This document shows, piece after piece, positions 1 through 7,706 of a stretch of DNA of 25,257 bases (position 1 is the first letter of the stretch; every line of letters starts with the position of its first letter). The stretch comes from a virus. Location: positions 1 through 25,257 of IMG/VR virus record IMGVR_UViG_3300028027_000222; one strand, 5' to 3'. The notes beneath the pieces are model-generated. The model saw only the letters and a program-made list of their open reading frames with translations. It had not been told where the DNA came from and ran no database searches. A program made the translations under genes and the position numbers.

Positions 1-2
1 GT

Positions 3-434
3 ACTTTAACTAATACATATAATAATATTTCAATTATACCTGACGAAGTTTCTACAAGTCAAATGGTTGGCATTTTTAACTCACATCACTGTTTGATCTA
101 TCCATCTTGGGGGGAAGGTTTTGGTTTCATTCCGCTTCAAGCACTTGCCAGTGGCATGCCAGTAATTTGTACTGAGGAATGGGCACCATATAAAAAATTC
201 TTAGGACCACTAGCTTTAAAATCTCAATATGTGGAATCACCTTGGCAACACCCTCACCCTGGACTAATGGTTGAGCCTTCATACGAAGATCTTTGTAATT
301 TGCTAAGAAAGACTGCTAACGAGTATAATACTATTGCGGACTATTATTATGAGCAGGCTGCGGAAGTTGGAAAAGCATATGATTGGTTACAGTTGACTGA
401 TAATGCTTTCTCAAGAATAAAAGAAAAATTTTAA
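3..434 (+). CDS. Glycosyltransferase, GT4/GT-B type, C-terminal part (5' end outside window)
   Basis: The reading frame is open from base 3 back to the window edge, so this is the C-terminal piece of a longer gene; the first internal ATG is at 63. The segment PSWGEGFGFIPLQALASGMP matches the nucleotide-sugar-binding part of the second Rossmann domain in GT-B enzymes of family GT4. These enzymes move a sugar from an activated donor to an acceptor. The usual E-x7-E pair is altered: the first Glu (codon 114-116) is present but the second position (codon 138-140) is Gln, which may tune or weaken activity. The last 60 residues look helical and lack further motifs. Phage glycosyltransferases may modify phage DNA, virion proteins or host surface glycans; nothing here decides which. 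The family call is firm, the substrate unknown. Confidence 0.8.
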   Translation, partial: TLTNTYNNISIIPDEVSTSQMVGIFNSHHCLIYPSWGEGFGFIPLQALASGMPVICTEEWAPYKKFLGPLALKSQYVESPWQHPHPGLMVEPSYEDLCNLLRKTANEYNTIADYYYEQAAEVGKAYDWLQLTDNAFSRIKEKF

Positions 435-480
435 AAGTTTCTTTTCTTTAAAAAAAAGTCACTATACTTAGTATTACCAA

Positions 481-490
481 TAAAATTAAA
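481..490 (+). promoter_or_regulatory. Possible promoter element (variant of the TATAATTAAG motif)
   Basis: TAAAATTAAA lies in the 88-bp gap before the reductase gene, 42 bp upstream of its preferred ATG. It differs from the motif at 21098 at two positions. A second AT-rich candidate, TATACTTAG, lies at 463-471 in the same gap. No clear -35 box is visible. This is the weakest of the five occurrences. Confidence 0.25.
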
Positions 491-522
491 CCCAACATGT
501 GGGACTAGAGGAGTATTCTAAA

Positions 523-2454
523 ATGCAAGATGTAATTAAAAATCCATACGAGAACTTTATCGCTCTGAGCCGTTATGCAAGATGGCTACCAGAAGACAAC
601 CGTCGTGAAACTTGGGGAGAGACAGTAGATCGATTTGTGCTATACATGACAAATCACCTTAAGAACGATTATAACTATGAGCCTTCTGCTAGCCTCACTC
701 TAGAAATCCGTGATGCAATTTTCAATCGTAATATCATGCCTTCTATGAGAGCTGTAATGACAGCAGGGTCTGCGTTAGATAGAGACAACGTTGCAGGATA
801 CAATTGTTCTTTCTTGCCAGTAGATTCACTACGTTCTTTTGATGAAGCAATGTATATTTTGATGTGCGGTACAGGTGTTGGATTCTCAGTAGAGTCAGTA
901 TATGTTGATAAGTTGCCAGCAGTTAACGAACACTTTGAAAAAACAGATACAACTATTGTTGTTGAAGATTCAAAGGCTGGTTGGGCAAAAGCACTTCGTG
1001 AGTTACTTGCTTTGTTATGGCAAGGACAAATTCCTACATGGGATGTTTCACAGGTACGTCCTGCGGGTGCAAGACTAAAGACATTTGGTGGACGTGCATC
1101 TGGTCCAGAGCCACTTGTTAATCTTTTTGAGTTCTGTGTTACAACTATTAAGCATTCAGCAGGAAGAAAACTTCGCCCACTAGAAGCTCACGATATCATG
1201 TGCAAGATTGGTGAAGTTGTTGTAGTTGGAGGAGTTCGTCGTTCTGCATTAATCTCACTTTCCGATCTTCGTGATAATGATATGGCAAAAGCAAAAGCGG
1301 GTGCTTGGTGGGAAGCAACTGGACATCGTGCACTTGCAAATAATTCTGTAGCCTATCAAGATCGTCCATCAATGTCTGACTTTATTGCAGAGTGGAAAAA
1401 TCTTTATGATTCAAAATCAGGAGAGCGTGGCATTTACAATGTTAAGGCTGCTCAAAAGCAAGCCGCTAAGTATGGTCGTAGAGATGAAACAATTCGTTAT
1501 GGAACTAATCCATGTTCTGAAATTATTTTGCGTCCTTATCAGTTCTGTAATCTTTCAGAGATTATTGTTCGTGAAGAAGATGACGAAAAGACATTAACAC
1601 GTAAAGTTGAACTAGCCACAATCCTTGGAACATGGCAGTCAACACTTACTAACTTTAAGTATCTCCGCAAAATTTGGAGAGAGAACACAGAAGAAGAAAG
1701 ATTACTTGGCGTTTCTATCACTGGACAATTCGGAAATGAACTTATGTCTGGAAAGAAGGGCATGGATAAGCTTTCTAAGGTTTTGAATTCACTAAGAGAG
1801 ACTGCTGTCTCTACAAACGTTGAAGAGGCTGGAAAGATTGGTATTAATCCTTCCGCAGCAGTTACTTGTGTTAAGCCTTCAGGAACTGTTTCACAGCTCA
1901 CTGGAGTATCTTCTGGAATGCACCCATGGCATAACGAATATTACATTCGTACAGTTCGTGGAGACAAGAAAGATCCACTAACTCAATTTCTAATGGAGGC
2001 AGGAGTTCCAGCAGAAGATGACTTTATGAATCCTACTCAAACAAAGGTATTCTCATTCCCTATTAAGGCTCCAAAGGGTGCTGTATTAAGAAATGATCTT
2101 ACTGCTATTGAGCACTTGAACATTTGGCTAACATATCAAAGAGATTGGTGTGAGCATAAACCTTCTATTACAGTTTCAGTCCGTGAAGAAGAGTGGATGG
2201 AAGTTGGTTCATGGGTATGGGAGCACTTTGATGAAGTTTCAGGAATCTCATTCTTACCTTATTCTGACCACACTTATAAGCAAGCTCCATATCAGGATGC
2301 TACAGAGCAAGAATACTTAGATGCAGTTGCAAAGATGCCAGAAGAGATTCATTGGTCAATGCTAACTCTTTATGAGACAGAAGACTCAACTACTGGAAGT
2401 CAAAATCTAGCATGTTCAGCTGACGCTGGATGCGAAGTGGTAGACATTAACTAG
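523..2454 (+). CDS. nrdJ: Ribonucleoside-triphosphate reductase, adenosylcobalamin-dependent (class II)
   Basis: Makes deoxyribonucleotides for phage DNA synthesis using a B12-generated thiyl radical. Start chosen at ATG 523 (643 residues) because GAGGAG at 508-513 sits 9 bp upstream; an in-frame GTG at 499 lacks this. Numbered from ATG 523, NPCSEI carries the presumed radical cysteine C331 with E333, and C342 follows 11 residues later. This is the same spacing as C408/E410/C419 of the Lactobacillus leichmannii enzyme. C95 in GYNCSF matches its C119 disulfide partner, and GTGVGFSVE follows. C631 and C637 near the C terminus fit the pair that re-reduces the active site. The protein is about 100 residues shorter than the 739-residue Lactobacillus enzyme, partly between C95 and C331. 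Arg codons are mostly CGT, unlike many neighbours. No separate small subunit or activase is visible, as expected for class II. Confidence 0.93.
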   Translation: MQDVIKNPYENFIALSRYARWLPEDNRRETWGETVDRFVLYMTNHLKNDYNYEPSASLTLEIRDAIFNRNIMPSMRAVMTAGSALDRDNVAGYNCSFLPVDSLRSFDEAMYILMCGTGVGFSVESVYVDKLPAVNEHFEKTDTTIVVEDSKAGWAKALRELLALLWQGQIPTWDVSQVRPAGARLKTFGGRASGPEPLVNLFEFCVTTIKHSAGRKLRPLEAHDIMCKIGEVVVVGGVRRSALISLSDLRDNDMAKAKAGAWWEATGHRALANNSVAYQDRPSMSDFIAEWKNLYDSKSGERGIYNVKAAQKQAAKYGRRDETIRYGTNPCSEIILRPYQFCNLSEIIVREEDDEKTLTRKVELATILGTWQSTLTNFKYLRKIWRENTEEERLLGVSITGQFGNELMSGKKGMDKLSKVLNSLRETAVSTNVEEAGKIGINPSAAVTCVKPSGTVSQLTGVSSGMHPWHNEYYIRTVRGDKKDPLTQFLMEAGVPAEDDFMNPTQTKVFSFPIKAPKGAVLRNDLTAIEHLNIWLTYQRDWCEHKPSITVSVREEEWMEVGSWVWEHFDEVSGISFLPYSDHTYKQAPYQDATEQEYLDAVAKMPEEIHWSMLTLYETEDSTTGSQNLACSADAGCEVVDIN

Positions 2455-2478
2455 TCTGCCTTTAGCGTTTATATATGC

Positions 2479-2488
2479 TAAAATTAGA
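2479..2488 (+). promoter_or_regulatory. Possible promoter element (variant of the TATAATTAAG motif)
   Basis: TAAAATTAGA, preceded by TGC, lies in the 54-bp gap between the reductase and the first tail gene, 30 bp before the ATG at 2509. A small inverted repeat (TTTAGC at 2461-2466, GCTAAA at 2477-2482) overlaps its left end but has no T-run, so it is not a convincing terminator. The position suggests that the structural cluster starts its own transcript here. Confidence 0.3.
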
Positions 2489-2508
2489 TTAATACCACTG
2501 GAGCGTAA

Positions 2509-2859
2509 ATGCCATTTTTAACTAAGAATTTTAATGTAGACGAAGGCGCTACACTGAATTTCACTATCTTTTGGAAAGATCCAAATGATGTTCCTATTAA
2601 TATAACTGGCTATACAGCAAAAATGCAGGCAAGAGACAAGCAGGGTGGAAAAATACTTTGCTTCACTCTTACCCATACAGATGGAATCTCCATAAATGGT
2701 CCCCTGGGAAGAATTAGTGTAACAGTGTCTGCAGAGAGAACAACTAAGCTTGTTTATCCAAAGTCATTTTATGATCTAGTTCTCACCGCTCCAGATGGAG
2801 TTACAAAAACACGTATTCTTGAAGGAACACTTAGTGTTTCAAAGGCGGTTACAGTTTAA
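2509..2859 (+). CDS. Small beta-rich tail/baseplate protein, resembling BppU-type N-terminal domains
   Basis: 116 residues, with GGAG at 2500-2503 five bases before the ATG. The pattern GATLNFTIFWKD, then NITGYTAKMQARD, then a TLT..DGISI strand and a closing KTRILEGTLSVS strand is a compact sandwich. From memory it recurs in many phages, often as the N-terminal domain of baseplate upper or fibre-anchoring proteins. Here it stands alone without a fibre extension. It overlaps the next gene by one base (TAATG), with AAGGCGG just upstream, suggesting coupled translation and a shared assembly. It is a likely virion component near the baseplate; the exact position is unknown. Confidence 0.6.
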   Translation: MPFLTKNFNVDEGATLNFTIFWKDPNDVPINITGYTAKMQARDKQGGKILCFTLTHTDGISINGPLGRISVTVSAERTTKLVYPKSFYDLVLTAPDGVTKTRILEGTLSVSKAVTV

Positions 2860-3335
2860 TGGCTGAAATTACAGTTGTTGATAACTCAAACATCATTAAT
2901 GTCACACAAGTTGACAATCAAGTAATCCTTTCAGACTCTGGAATTCAAGGTCCTTCTGGAAGAACTATTCTTAATGGCTCTGGTGCCCCTGCAGATGGAG
3001 TTGGAGTAACTGGAGACTTCTACTTTGACGTAGTTTTAAATAAGTTTTACGGACCCAAGCTCACAGATAACTCTTGGCTAAACGCCAAATCTATAATTCT
3101 TACACAAGAGGTTTCAGAAAAGATTTCCTGGAGCCTTGCTCAAGTTAGTTCTACCCCTGATGCAGATGGCTATTACACAGTCACTCTTACTACATCTTTA
3201 CTTTTCCAGCCAAATGTCACAGTTATTGATAGCGGTGGCAATGCATTCGAAACTGGAGTACAGTATAATGAGAGTAATAAAACTGTGAAGCTTTTCATGA
3301 CTTCTAGGTTTTCTGGGACAGCCTACCTGTCCTAA
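2859..3335 (+). CDS. Short tail fibre-like protein
   Basis: 158 residues. An N-terminal strand-rich stretch leads into GIQGPSGRT (residues about 28-36), a minimal collagen-like turn. This is followed by GVGVTGDFYFDVVLNKFYGP, the 'GDFYID..NxxYGP' hairpin common in phage fibre proteins. The C-terminal 65 residues alternate short hydrophobic strands (YYTVTLTTSLLFQPNVTVI, TVKLFMTSRFSGTAYL), consistent with a tip or knob. The start overlaps the stop of the upstream gene by one base. A role as an adhesin or fibre tip is an inference from composition and context; no catalytic motif is seen. Confidence 0.6.
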   Translation: MAEITVVDNSNIINVTQVDNQVILSDSGIQGPSGRTILNGSGAPADGVGVTGDFYFDVVLNKFYGPKLTDNSWLNAKSIILTQEVSEKISWSLAQVSSTPDADGYYTVTLTTSLLFQPNVTVIDSGGNAFETGVQYNESNKTVKLFMTSRFSGTAYLS

Positions 3336-3348
3336 AGGGAGATAAAAA

Positions 3349-4644
3349 ATGGCTAGACAGTTTCTTATAGACATTGATCTAAAGCAAAATGAATTACGCA
3401 ATGCCGTAATCCATAATCTTGGTACAGCCCCATTAAGCGGAAAAGCTGGTCAAGTTTATTACAATACTGGATCAAATCAACTATTCTTCCACAATGGAAC
3501 TAGCTGGCAATCAGCTGGACAAGTCAGCATCACACTTGGCGGAGACCTAAGTGGTACAGCCTCAACAGATGCTTCAGGTGCAATTACCCTTAACGCAACA
3601 ATTAATGCTAATGCGGTAGCTTTAGGAACAGATACTTCTGGTAACTATGTTGCAACACTTTCTTCAACAGACTCACATCTTACAATTGCAAACTCTGGCA
3701 CAGAAACTGCTGCAGTAACAATTGTTACAGATGCTACAGCACTAAATACAGCATCAGCAATAGTATCTAGAAACTCAAACGGAGACTTTGCAGCAGGAAC
3801 AATTACTGCTAACTTAACTGGAAATGTAACTGGAAATCTAACTGGAGACATTAAGAATACAGACGGAACTGTAATATTAGATTCTGGTAATTCAAATGCC
3901 GTAGCAGTATTTACAGGTAATGTTGTTGGAAATGCTTCTACAGCAGATACCTTATTAGTAGCACGTAAAATTGAACTTGATGGTGACGTCAAGGGAGAAG
4001 TTAATTTTAATGGATCTCAGAATGTAGTAATTACAACAGCAATCCAGCCAAACTCTGTTGCGCTTGGAACAGATACAACTGGAAATTATGTAGCTGGAAT
4101 TTCTGGCACAACAAATCAAATTACAGTAACTGGTTCAGGGTCTGAGTCAGCATCAGTAACAGTAGGTTTGCCAGATAACGTAGAAGTTGTTGGCAATTTA
4201 AAGGTTGGCGGAAATCTTAATGTTGTTGGAACAGTAAATTCTGTTAATACAACACAGGTTAATATCGAAGATAATAAGATTAACCTTAACACAAACTTTA
4301 CTGGTGTCCCCACAACAGATGCTGGAATTCGTGTAGAGCGTGGAGATGCCGCAGATGTTGAAATTTTATGGAATGAAACTGATGACAAGTGGACACTTAC
4401 AAATGACGGATCTGCTTATCATCACATTGTTAGAAAGTATGCAGAAACACTTTCAACGTCACTTGCAACTTATACTATTTCACACATGTTAGGTTCAGAG
4501 GATGTTGTAGTTCAAGTATTTGAAACAGGCGGTTCTAAAGAGCAAGTAGAAGTTGGAGTAGAGCATTTTTCTCCAACACAAGTTAAACTACAATTTGCTA
4601 CCGCACCAACAGCTGGAGCTTACAGAGTCGTAATCACTGGATAA
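3349..4644 (+). CDS. Tail fibre protein
   Basis: 431 residues; AAGGGAGA at 3335-3342 gives a strong ribosome site 6 bp before the ATG. Residues 1-27 form an anchor-like segment. Next come the hairpin AGQVYYNTGSNQLFFHNGTSW (about 34-54) and GGDLSGTAS, then a long Thr/Asn/Ala/Gly-rich stalk. Phrases such as ALGTDTSGNYVA (about 91-102) and ALGTDTTGNYVAGISG (about 238) repeat in the stalk. Residues about 360-431 form a tip domain of a type common in phage fibres (STSLATYTISHMLGSEDVVV through QLQFATAP-like KLQFATAPTAGAYRVVITG). Cysteine is absent. It is predicted to be an elongated trimer on the virion. Receptor and baseplate position cannot be read from sequence. Confidence 0.75.
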   Translation: MARQFLIDIDLKQNELRNAVIHNLGTAPLSGKAGQVYYNTGSNQLFFHNGTSWQSAGQVSITLGGDLSGTASTDASGAITLNATINANAVALGTDTSGNYVATLSSTDSHLTIANSGTETAAVTIVTDATALNTASAIVSRNSNGDFAAGTITANLTGNVTGNLTGDIKNTDGTVILDSGNSNAVAVFTGNVVGNASTADTLLVARKIELDGDVKGEVNFNGSQNVVITTAIQPNSVALGTDTTGNYVAGISGTTNQITVTGSGSESASVTVGLPDNVEVVGNLKVGGNLNVVGTVNSVNTTQVNIEDNKINLNTNFTGVPTTDAGIRVERGDAADVEILWNETDDKWTLTNDGSAYHHIVRKYAETLSTSLATYTISHMLGSEDVVVQVFETGGSKEQVEVGVEHFSPTQVKLQFATAPTAGAYRVVITG

Positions 4645-4655
4645 GGAGTGGGTAG

Positions 4656-4910
4656 ATGTCATCTGTAAAAAGACTAGTACCACTTCACGCAGTAGAATTA
4701 TCTGCAGACCCAACGAATGGACGTATAGGCGATATTTATTATAATAGCGCTGTAAAAGAATTAAGATTTTTTGATGGAGTTTCATGGCAACCAACTGGTG
4801 GAGCTCTTAGTGGTATTTTAGATCACGTACATACTTATGACGGAGAAATTTACTCTGTAGAAAATATTCAAATTCCAAACCCAGGATTTATTGACGGCGG
4901 AGACGCATAA
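4656..4910 (+). CDS. Small fibre-associated protein with a single hairpin module
   Basis: 84 residues, with AGGAG at 4644-4648 seven bases before the ATG. It is little more than one copy of the hairpin module seen in larger fibres here: GRIGDIYYNSAVKELRFFDG then VSWQP (residues about 22-46), with a DHVHTYDGEIY tail. Its N terminus, KRLVPLHAVELSADPTNG, resembles the start of fibre anchor regions. The stop overlaps the next start (TAATG). It could be a connector or cap for the adjacent fibres, or a decayed fibre gene. Length and clean coding signals argue for a real gene. Confidence 0.6.
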   Translation: MSSVKRLVPLHAVELSADPTNGRIGDIYYNSAVKELRFFDGVSWQPTGGALSGILDHVHTYDGEIYSVENIQIPNPGFIDGGDA

Positions 4911-6112
4911 TGTCATCAGTTATAAGATTACGAAGAGGAACATCTGCTCAATGGGCTACATCTACTTTAGTTTTAGCTCCTGCTGAATTAGGGTTAGATA
5001 CAACATTAAATAAGCTAAAAGTTGGTAACGGTTTATACACTTGGCCGAATCTTCCTTTTATAAATGTACTTCCTTCTGAACTTGCTGAGCTATCTCAAGA
5101 TGCAATAAATAGTGCATTAGTAGTAGGCCTACATCTTACAAAAACATACGATGATGCTGCAAATACAATTACAATTGCTTCTACTCTTACAAATGTAGAT
5201 AATACATCTGATGCAAATAAACCAATTTCTACTGCTACTGCATCAGCACTAGCACTTAAAGCACCATTAGCAAGCCCTTCTTTAACTGGAATTCCAACCG
5301 CTCCAACCGCCTTATCTTCAGTAAATACAACACAGATTGCAACTACAGAGTTTGTTCAAACAGCTATATCTAGTCTTGTAAATTCTGCACCTGAAGCCCT
5401 TAATACTTTAAAAGAATTATCAGATGCACTAGGTGCTGATTCAAATTATGCAACTACAATATCTACTGCTTTAGGGTTAAAAGCTCCATTAGCATCACCA
5501 ACTTTTAGCGGAACAGTATCTCTACCAGGAACAACTTCTATAGGAGATGTTTCAAGTACAGAAATATCATATTTAAATAATGTTACTAGTGCCATTCAAA
5601 CACAAATAGATCTTAAGGCTCCATTATTAAGTCCAACTTTTACTGGGACAGTAACTGGCATTACAAAAACAATGGTTGGTTTAGGAAATGTTGATAATAC
5701 TTCAGATCTAGATAAGCCAGTATCATCTGCAGCATCACTTTTGCTTGGACAGCTTCAAACATCATTAACAGACGGACTTGCAGCTAAAGTTGATAAAGCA
5801 ACTATTCCATCTTTAAAGTCTGATACTGCATATACAATTAACAATCAAACAGACAGATACAATAGACTTGAGTTTGATGCTTCAACACCAATAACTGTTA
5901 CTATTCCTACAAATTTAAATGATCCTTGGCCAGTTGGGTCTAGCTGTGAAATCATGCAGGCTGGAACTGGGAAAATTACTGTAGTTGGGCAATCTGGTGT
6001 AACTCTAAATGCACCAGACAATCAATTTAAAACTAGAGTACAGTGGAGCACACTTATTCTTGAAAAAAGAAGCCAAAATAGTTGGCTAGTATCTGGAGAC
6101 TCTGATCTATAA
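4910..6112 (+). CDS. Tail fibre protein with RRGT-type N-terminal domain
   Basis: 400 residues. The N-terminal 50 residues (RLRRGTSAQWATS, ELGLDTTLNKLKVGNGLYTW) match the small beta domain that opens many phage fibre and tropism-determinant proteins. Next is an SQDAIN..LTKTYDDAANTITI stalk module (about 62-90). Repeats follow: NVDNTSDANKP (about 95-105) and NVDNTSDLDKP, KAPLASP..TGT, and SIGDVSSTEISYLNNVTSAI. A NSAPEALNTLKELSDALGA helix-like segment is shared with the 986-residue fibre downstream. Residues about 305-400 form a tip (NRLEFDASTPITVTIP, CEIMQAGTGKITVVG, ILEKRSQNSWLVSGD) found in many phage tail proteins. One-base overlaps on both sides suggest coupled translation of 4656, 4910 and 6112. 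Confidence 0.8.
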   Translation: MSSVIRLRRGTSAQWATSTLVLAPAELGLDTTLNKLKVGNGLYTWPNLPFINVLPSELAELSQDAINSALVVGLHLTKTYDDAANTITIASTLTNVDNTSDANKPISTATASALALKAPLASPSLTGIPTAPTALSSVNTTQIATTEFVQTAISSLVNSAPEALNTLKELSDALGADSNYATTISTALGLKAPLASPTFSGTVSLPGTTSIGDVSSTEISYLNNVTSAIQTQIDLKAPLLSPTFTGTVTGITKTMVGLGNVDNTSDLDKPVSSAASLLLGQLQTSLTDGLAAKVDKATIPSLKSDTAYTINNQTDRYNRLEFDASTPITVTIPTNLNDPWPVGSSCEIMQAGTGKITVVGQSGVTLNAPDNQFKTRVQWSTLILEKRSQNSWLVSGDSDL

Positions 6113-7461
6113 TGGGACTATCAAGAAAAAAAAGAAATATAGTATCTTCAAGATTAAAAGCTTTTGTTTTTTTTCAAGATAGCTTTAATAATTATTTTAA
6201 GGGCGGATGGAAGTTTAGAAGAGGAGAGTGGGTAGCTCAATCTGCTACCGCAAGTACAGCATATAGCTCATCCCTTTATCCAATGGCTTCAGTTCCAATG
6301 AAAGATCCAAATGTAACTATTTCTATTAAAAACCCAGGAATTGGATCAGGTGCTGCACTGTGGGTAACAGATGAAGGCAACTGGTATGGACTAGTTTCAT
6401 CACAAACATTAAGTCCAGGATCTGGTGCATGTTTATCAGTAAACCCATATAATCCTTGTGGTGCAACAAATGGTTGCGAAGGAACTGGAGGAAACTGTTA
6501 TGGAAGTGGCGGTTGTTCAGGTACTGGAGGCAACTGCGTTGCAACTGGTGGAAATTCTGCTGGATGGCAACAACAATGTGTAGCAACAAATCCAAGTTGT
6601 AATACAGAATATGCAAACTGTGTGGCAACTGGTGGAAACTGTAATCAGGGTGGGTTTAATTGCAATACTAGTGGTGGAAATTGCAATACTGGTGGTGGAA
6701 ATTGCATTGCTAGCGGTGGAAATTGCAGAACACAGGGTTGGTGCGGAATTCCATTTGCTGCAAGCTATTGGTGCTGTAATGCCTATAATGCTTATAATCC
6801 ATGCTCTAGCCGTAACCCATATAACCCATGCGTAAGCAGAAATCCGTATAACCCATGCGTAAACATAAATCCATACTACTACTGCGGAAGTATAAATCCG
6901 TATAACCCCTGCGGATATACAAACCCATATAACCCATGCGTAAATGTTAATAGCTATGATCCATGTGGATATACTATGTTTGTAGAACAATTTAACCCAG
7001 TAAATCCTTGTGGTTCAGCAAATCCATATAACCCTTGTGGATCTGTAAATCCATATAACCCATGTGCTGGAGTAAACCCATATAATCCATGTGGCGCAGG
7101 AGGAAACTGTGCTGGAACTGGAGGATCTTGTAGCTCTTATGCAACTACATATCCAAGATATTTGAGATTAATTAAATTTACATCAAATGTGGCAACAGCC
7201 GTATATACTTTTACACTAGATGCAGTAACAAGCTACGTTCAAATGAAAGGTCTAAAAATTCAAATATCAAATGCCACTAGAGGTGGGACTACGGCTACAA
7301 TAACCGCTAAAGCTTACTCAGATACAGCCATGGTGACCCAAATTGGAAGCGACTTGATATATAACGCAACAGGTGTTAATATTGTAGCTAACTACGGAAT
7401 AGTTGTTTCTCCAAGCAGCTATAACGAAAACAATTCCCTTGGAGAAATTACAATATCGTGA
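6112..7461 (+). CDS. Cysteine-rich repeat adhesin with a split lectin-like domain
   Basis: 449 residues. Residues about 20-98 (DSFNNYFKGGWKFRRGEW to AALWVTDEGNWYGLVSS) resemble a LamG/concanavalin-like sandwich. Residues about 345-449 (YPRYLRLIKFTSNVATAVYT to a C-terminal GIVVSPSSYNENNSLGEITI) look like the rest of that sandwich or a second domain. Between them lies a 234-residue insert (C107 to C340) with 30 cysteines, while the flanks have none. The insert holds GGNCxxx repeats (7-residue period, residues 126-205) and NPYNPCxxx repeats (9-residue period, residues 226-327), with WCC between. No signal peptide or catalytic motif is seen. Position and size suggest a virion adhesin. The cysteines could form disulfides after release or bind metal; both ideas are inference. 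The ATG overlaps the upstream stop by one base. Confidence 0.75.
   Translation: MGLSRKKRNIVSSRLKAFVFFQDSFNNYFKGGWKFRRGEWVAQSATASTAYSSSLYPMASVPMKDPNVTISIKNPGIGSGAALWVTDEGNWYGLVSSQTLSPGSGACLSVNPYNPCGATNGCEGTGGNCYGSGGCSGTGGNCVATGGNSAGWQQQCVATNPSCNTEYANCVATGGNCNQGGFNCNTSGGNCNTGGGNCIASGGNCRTQGWCGIPFAASYWCCNAYNAYNPCSSRNPYNPCVSRNPYNPCVNINPYYYCGSINPYNPCGYTNPYNPCVNVNSYDPCGYTMFVEQFNPVNPCGSANPYNPCGSVNPYNPCAGVNPYNPCGAGGNCAGTGGSCSSYATTYPRYLRLIKFTSNVATAVYTFTLDAVTSYVQMKGLKIQISNATRGGTTATITAKAYSDTAMVTQIGSDLIYNATGVNIVANYGIVVSPSSYNENNSLGEITIS
6487..6726 (+). repeat. Coding repeats of GGNC type, about 7 residues per unit
   Basis: Residues 126-205 of the 6112 gene. Exact GGNC occurs six times here (C129, then five more up to C205), with degenerate copies GGC, GGNS and GFNC between. 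The clearest regular run is SGGNCNT, GGGNCIA, SGGNCRT (about 6670-6732), a 7-residue period. A seventh GGNC lies later, just before C340. Confidence 0.8.
6787..7092 (+). repeat. Coding repeats of NPYNPC type, 9 residues per unit
   Basis: Residues 226-327 of the 6112 gene. Seven exact NPYNPC copies plus four variants (NAYNPC, NPYYYC, NSYDPC, NPVNPC) occur here; an eighth exact copy lies at 6442-6459. Most are spaced 9 residues apart with three variable residues after the Cys. Among the eight exact copies there are seven different codon spellings (AAC/AAT, CCA/CCG/CCT/CCC, TGC/TGT). The protein motif is therefore kept while the DNA drifts. Confidence 0.85.
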
Positions 7462-7471
7462 GGAGTACATT

Positions 7472-7690
7472 ATGACAAATAACATTCCAGCCTGGGAAAG
7501 AGTGTCGCCAGGAGATCCCGCACCAACGGTAAACTTTGCATTAATTTTAGATGGTATAGTCCAGCAAGTTATGTCTACAAATACATCAACAGCATCTCTT
7601 TTATTAGAGAATCCAAAAATTATAAGATGCAAGTATGAGGCTGAAGTCGGAATGACTGAGGCCGAAGCCGCATTTGTTCAGCCATCCTAA
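7472..7690 (+). CDS. Small phage protein, 'LDG' family, first of two paralogs
   Basis: 72 residues. Start placed at ATG 7472 because AGGAG at 7461-7465 lies 6 bp upstream; an in-frame upstream extension would overlap the adhesin without a ribosome site. The core FALILDGIVQQVMSTNTSTA then SLLLENPKIIRCKYEAEVG aligns with SIAIVLDNEVQDIIRTEERL then WAMLMSNPVIVDITDN in the 8381 protein. Both have an LD(G/N)xV strand, a helix with polar start, and (E/S)NPxI. From memory, similar short proteins sit beside fibre genes in aquatic myoviruses. Function is unknown. The gene forms the first half of a duplicated two-gene unit with 7707. Confidence 0.7.
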   Translation: MTNNIPAWERVSPGDPAPTVNFALILDGIVQQVMSTNTSTASLLLENPKIIRCKYEAEVGMTEAEAAFVQPS

Positions 7691-7706
7691 TAGAATAGAG
7701 AAGTAA

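Noticed and set aside
499-525. GTG 499 as start of the reductase
   Set aside because: It would place GAGGAG inside the gene. ATG 523 has that site at the right distance.
1539-1901. Minus-strand frame inside the reductase
   Set aside because: It is fully covered by a strongly conserved enzyme on the plus strand and has no recognisable protein features.
2461-2482. Rho-independent terminator after the reductase
   Set aside because: The inverted repeat TTTAGC/GCTAAA is short and AT-rich and lacks a following T-run. It also overlaps the promoter-like motif.
6112-6180. Frameshift or slippage at the A8 and T8 runs near the start of the Cys-rich gene
   Set aside because: The single frame continues cleanly through both runs into a sensible domain, and no alternative frame extends usefully.
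6517-6990. Long minus-strand open frame opposite the Cys-rich repeats
   Set aside because: It is a mirror of the repeated plus-strand codons, with an Ile/Trp/Ala/Ser-rich biased translation and no ribosome site. The plus-strand frame explains the region.
6787-7092. CRISPR-like regular repeats
   Set aside because: The spacing is 27 bp with 9-bp gaps, far too short for spacers. The copies differ at third codon positions and lie inside a coding frame.
7403-7471. N-terminal extension of the 72-residue protein
   Set aside because: It overlaps the adhesin gene by about 60 bp and has no ribosome site. ATG 7472 with AGGAG is better and fits the paralog core.
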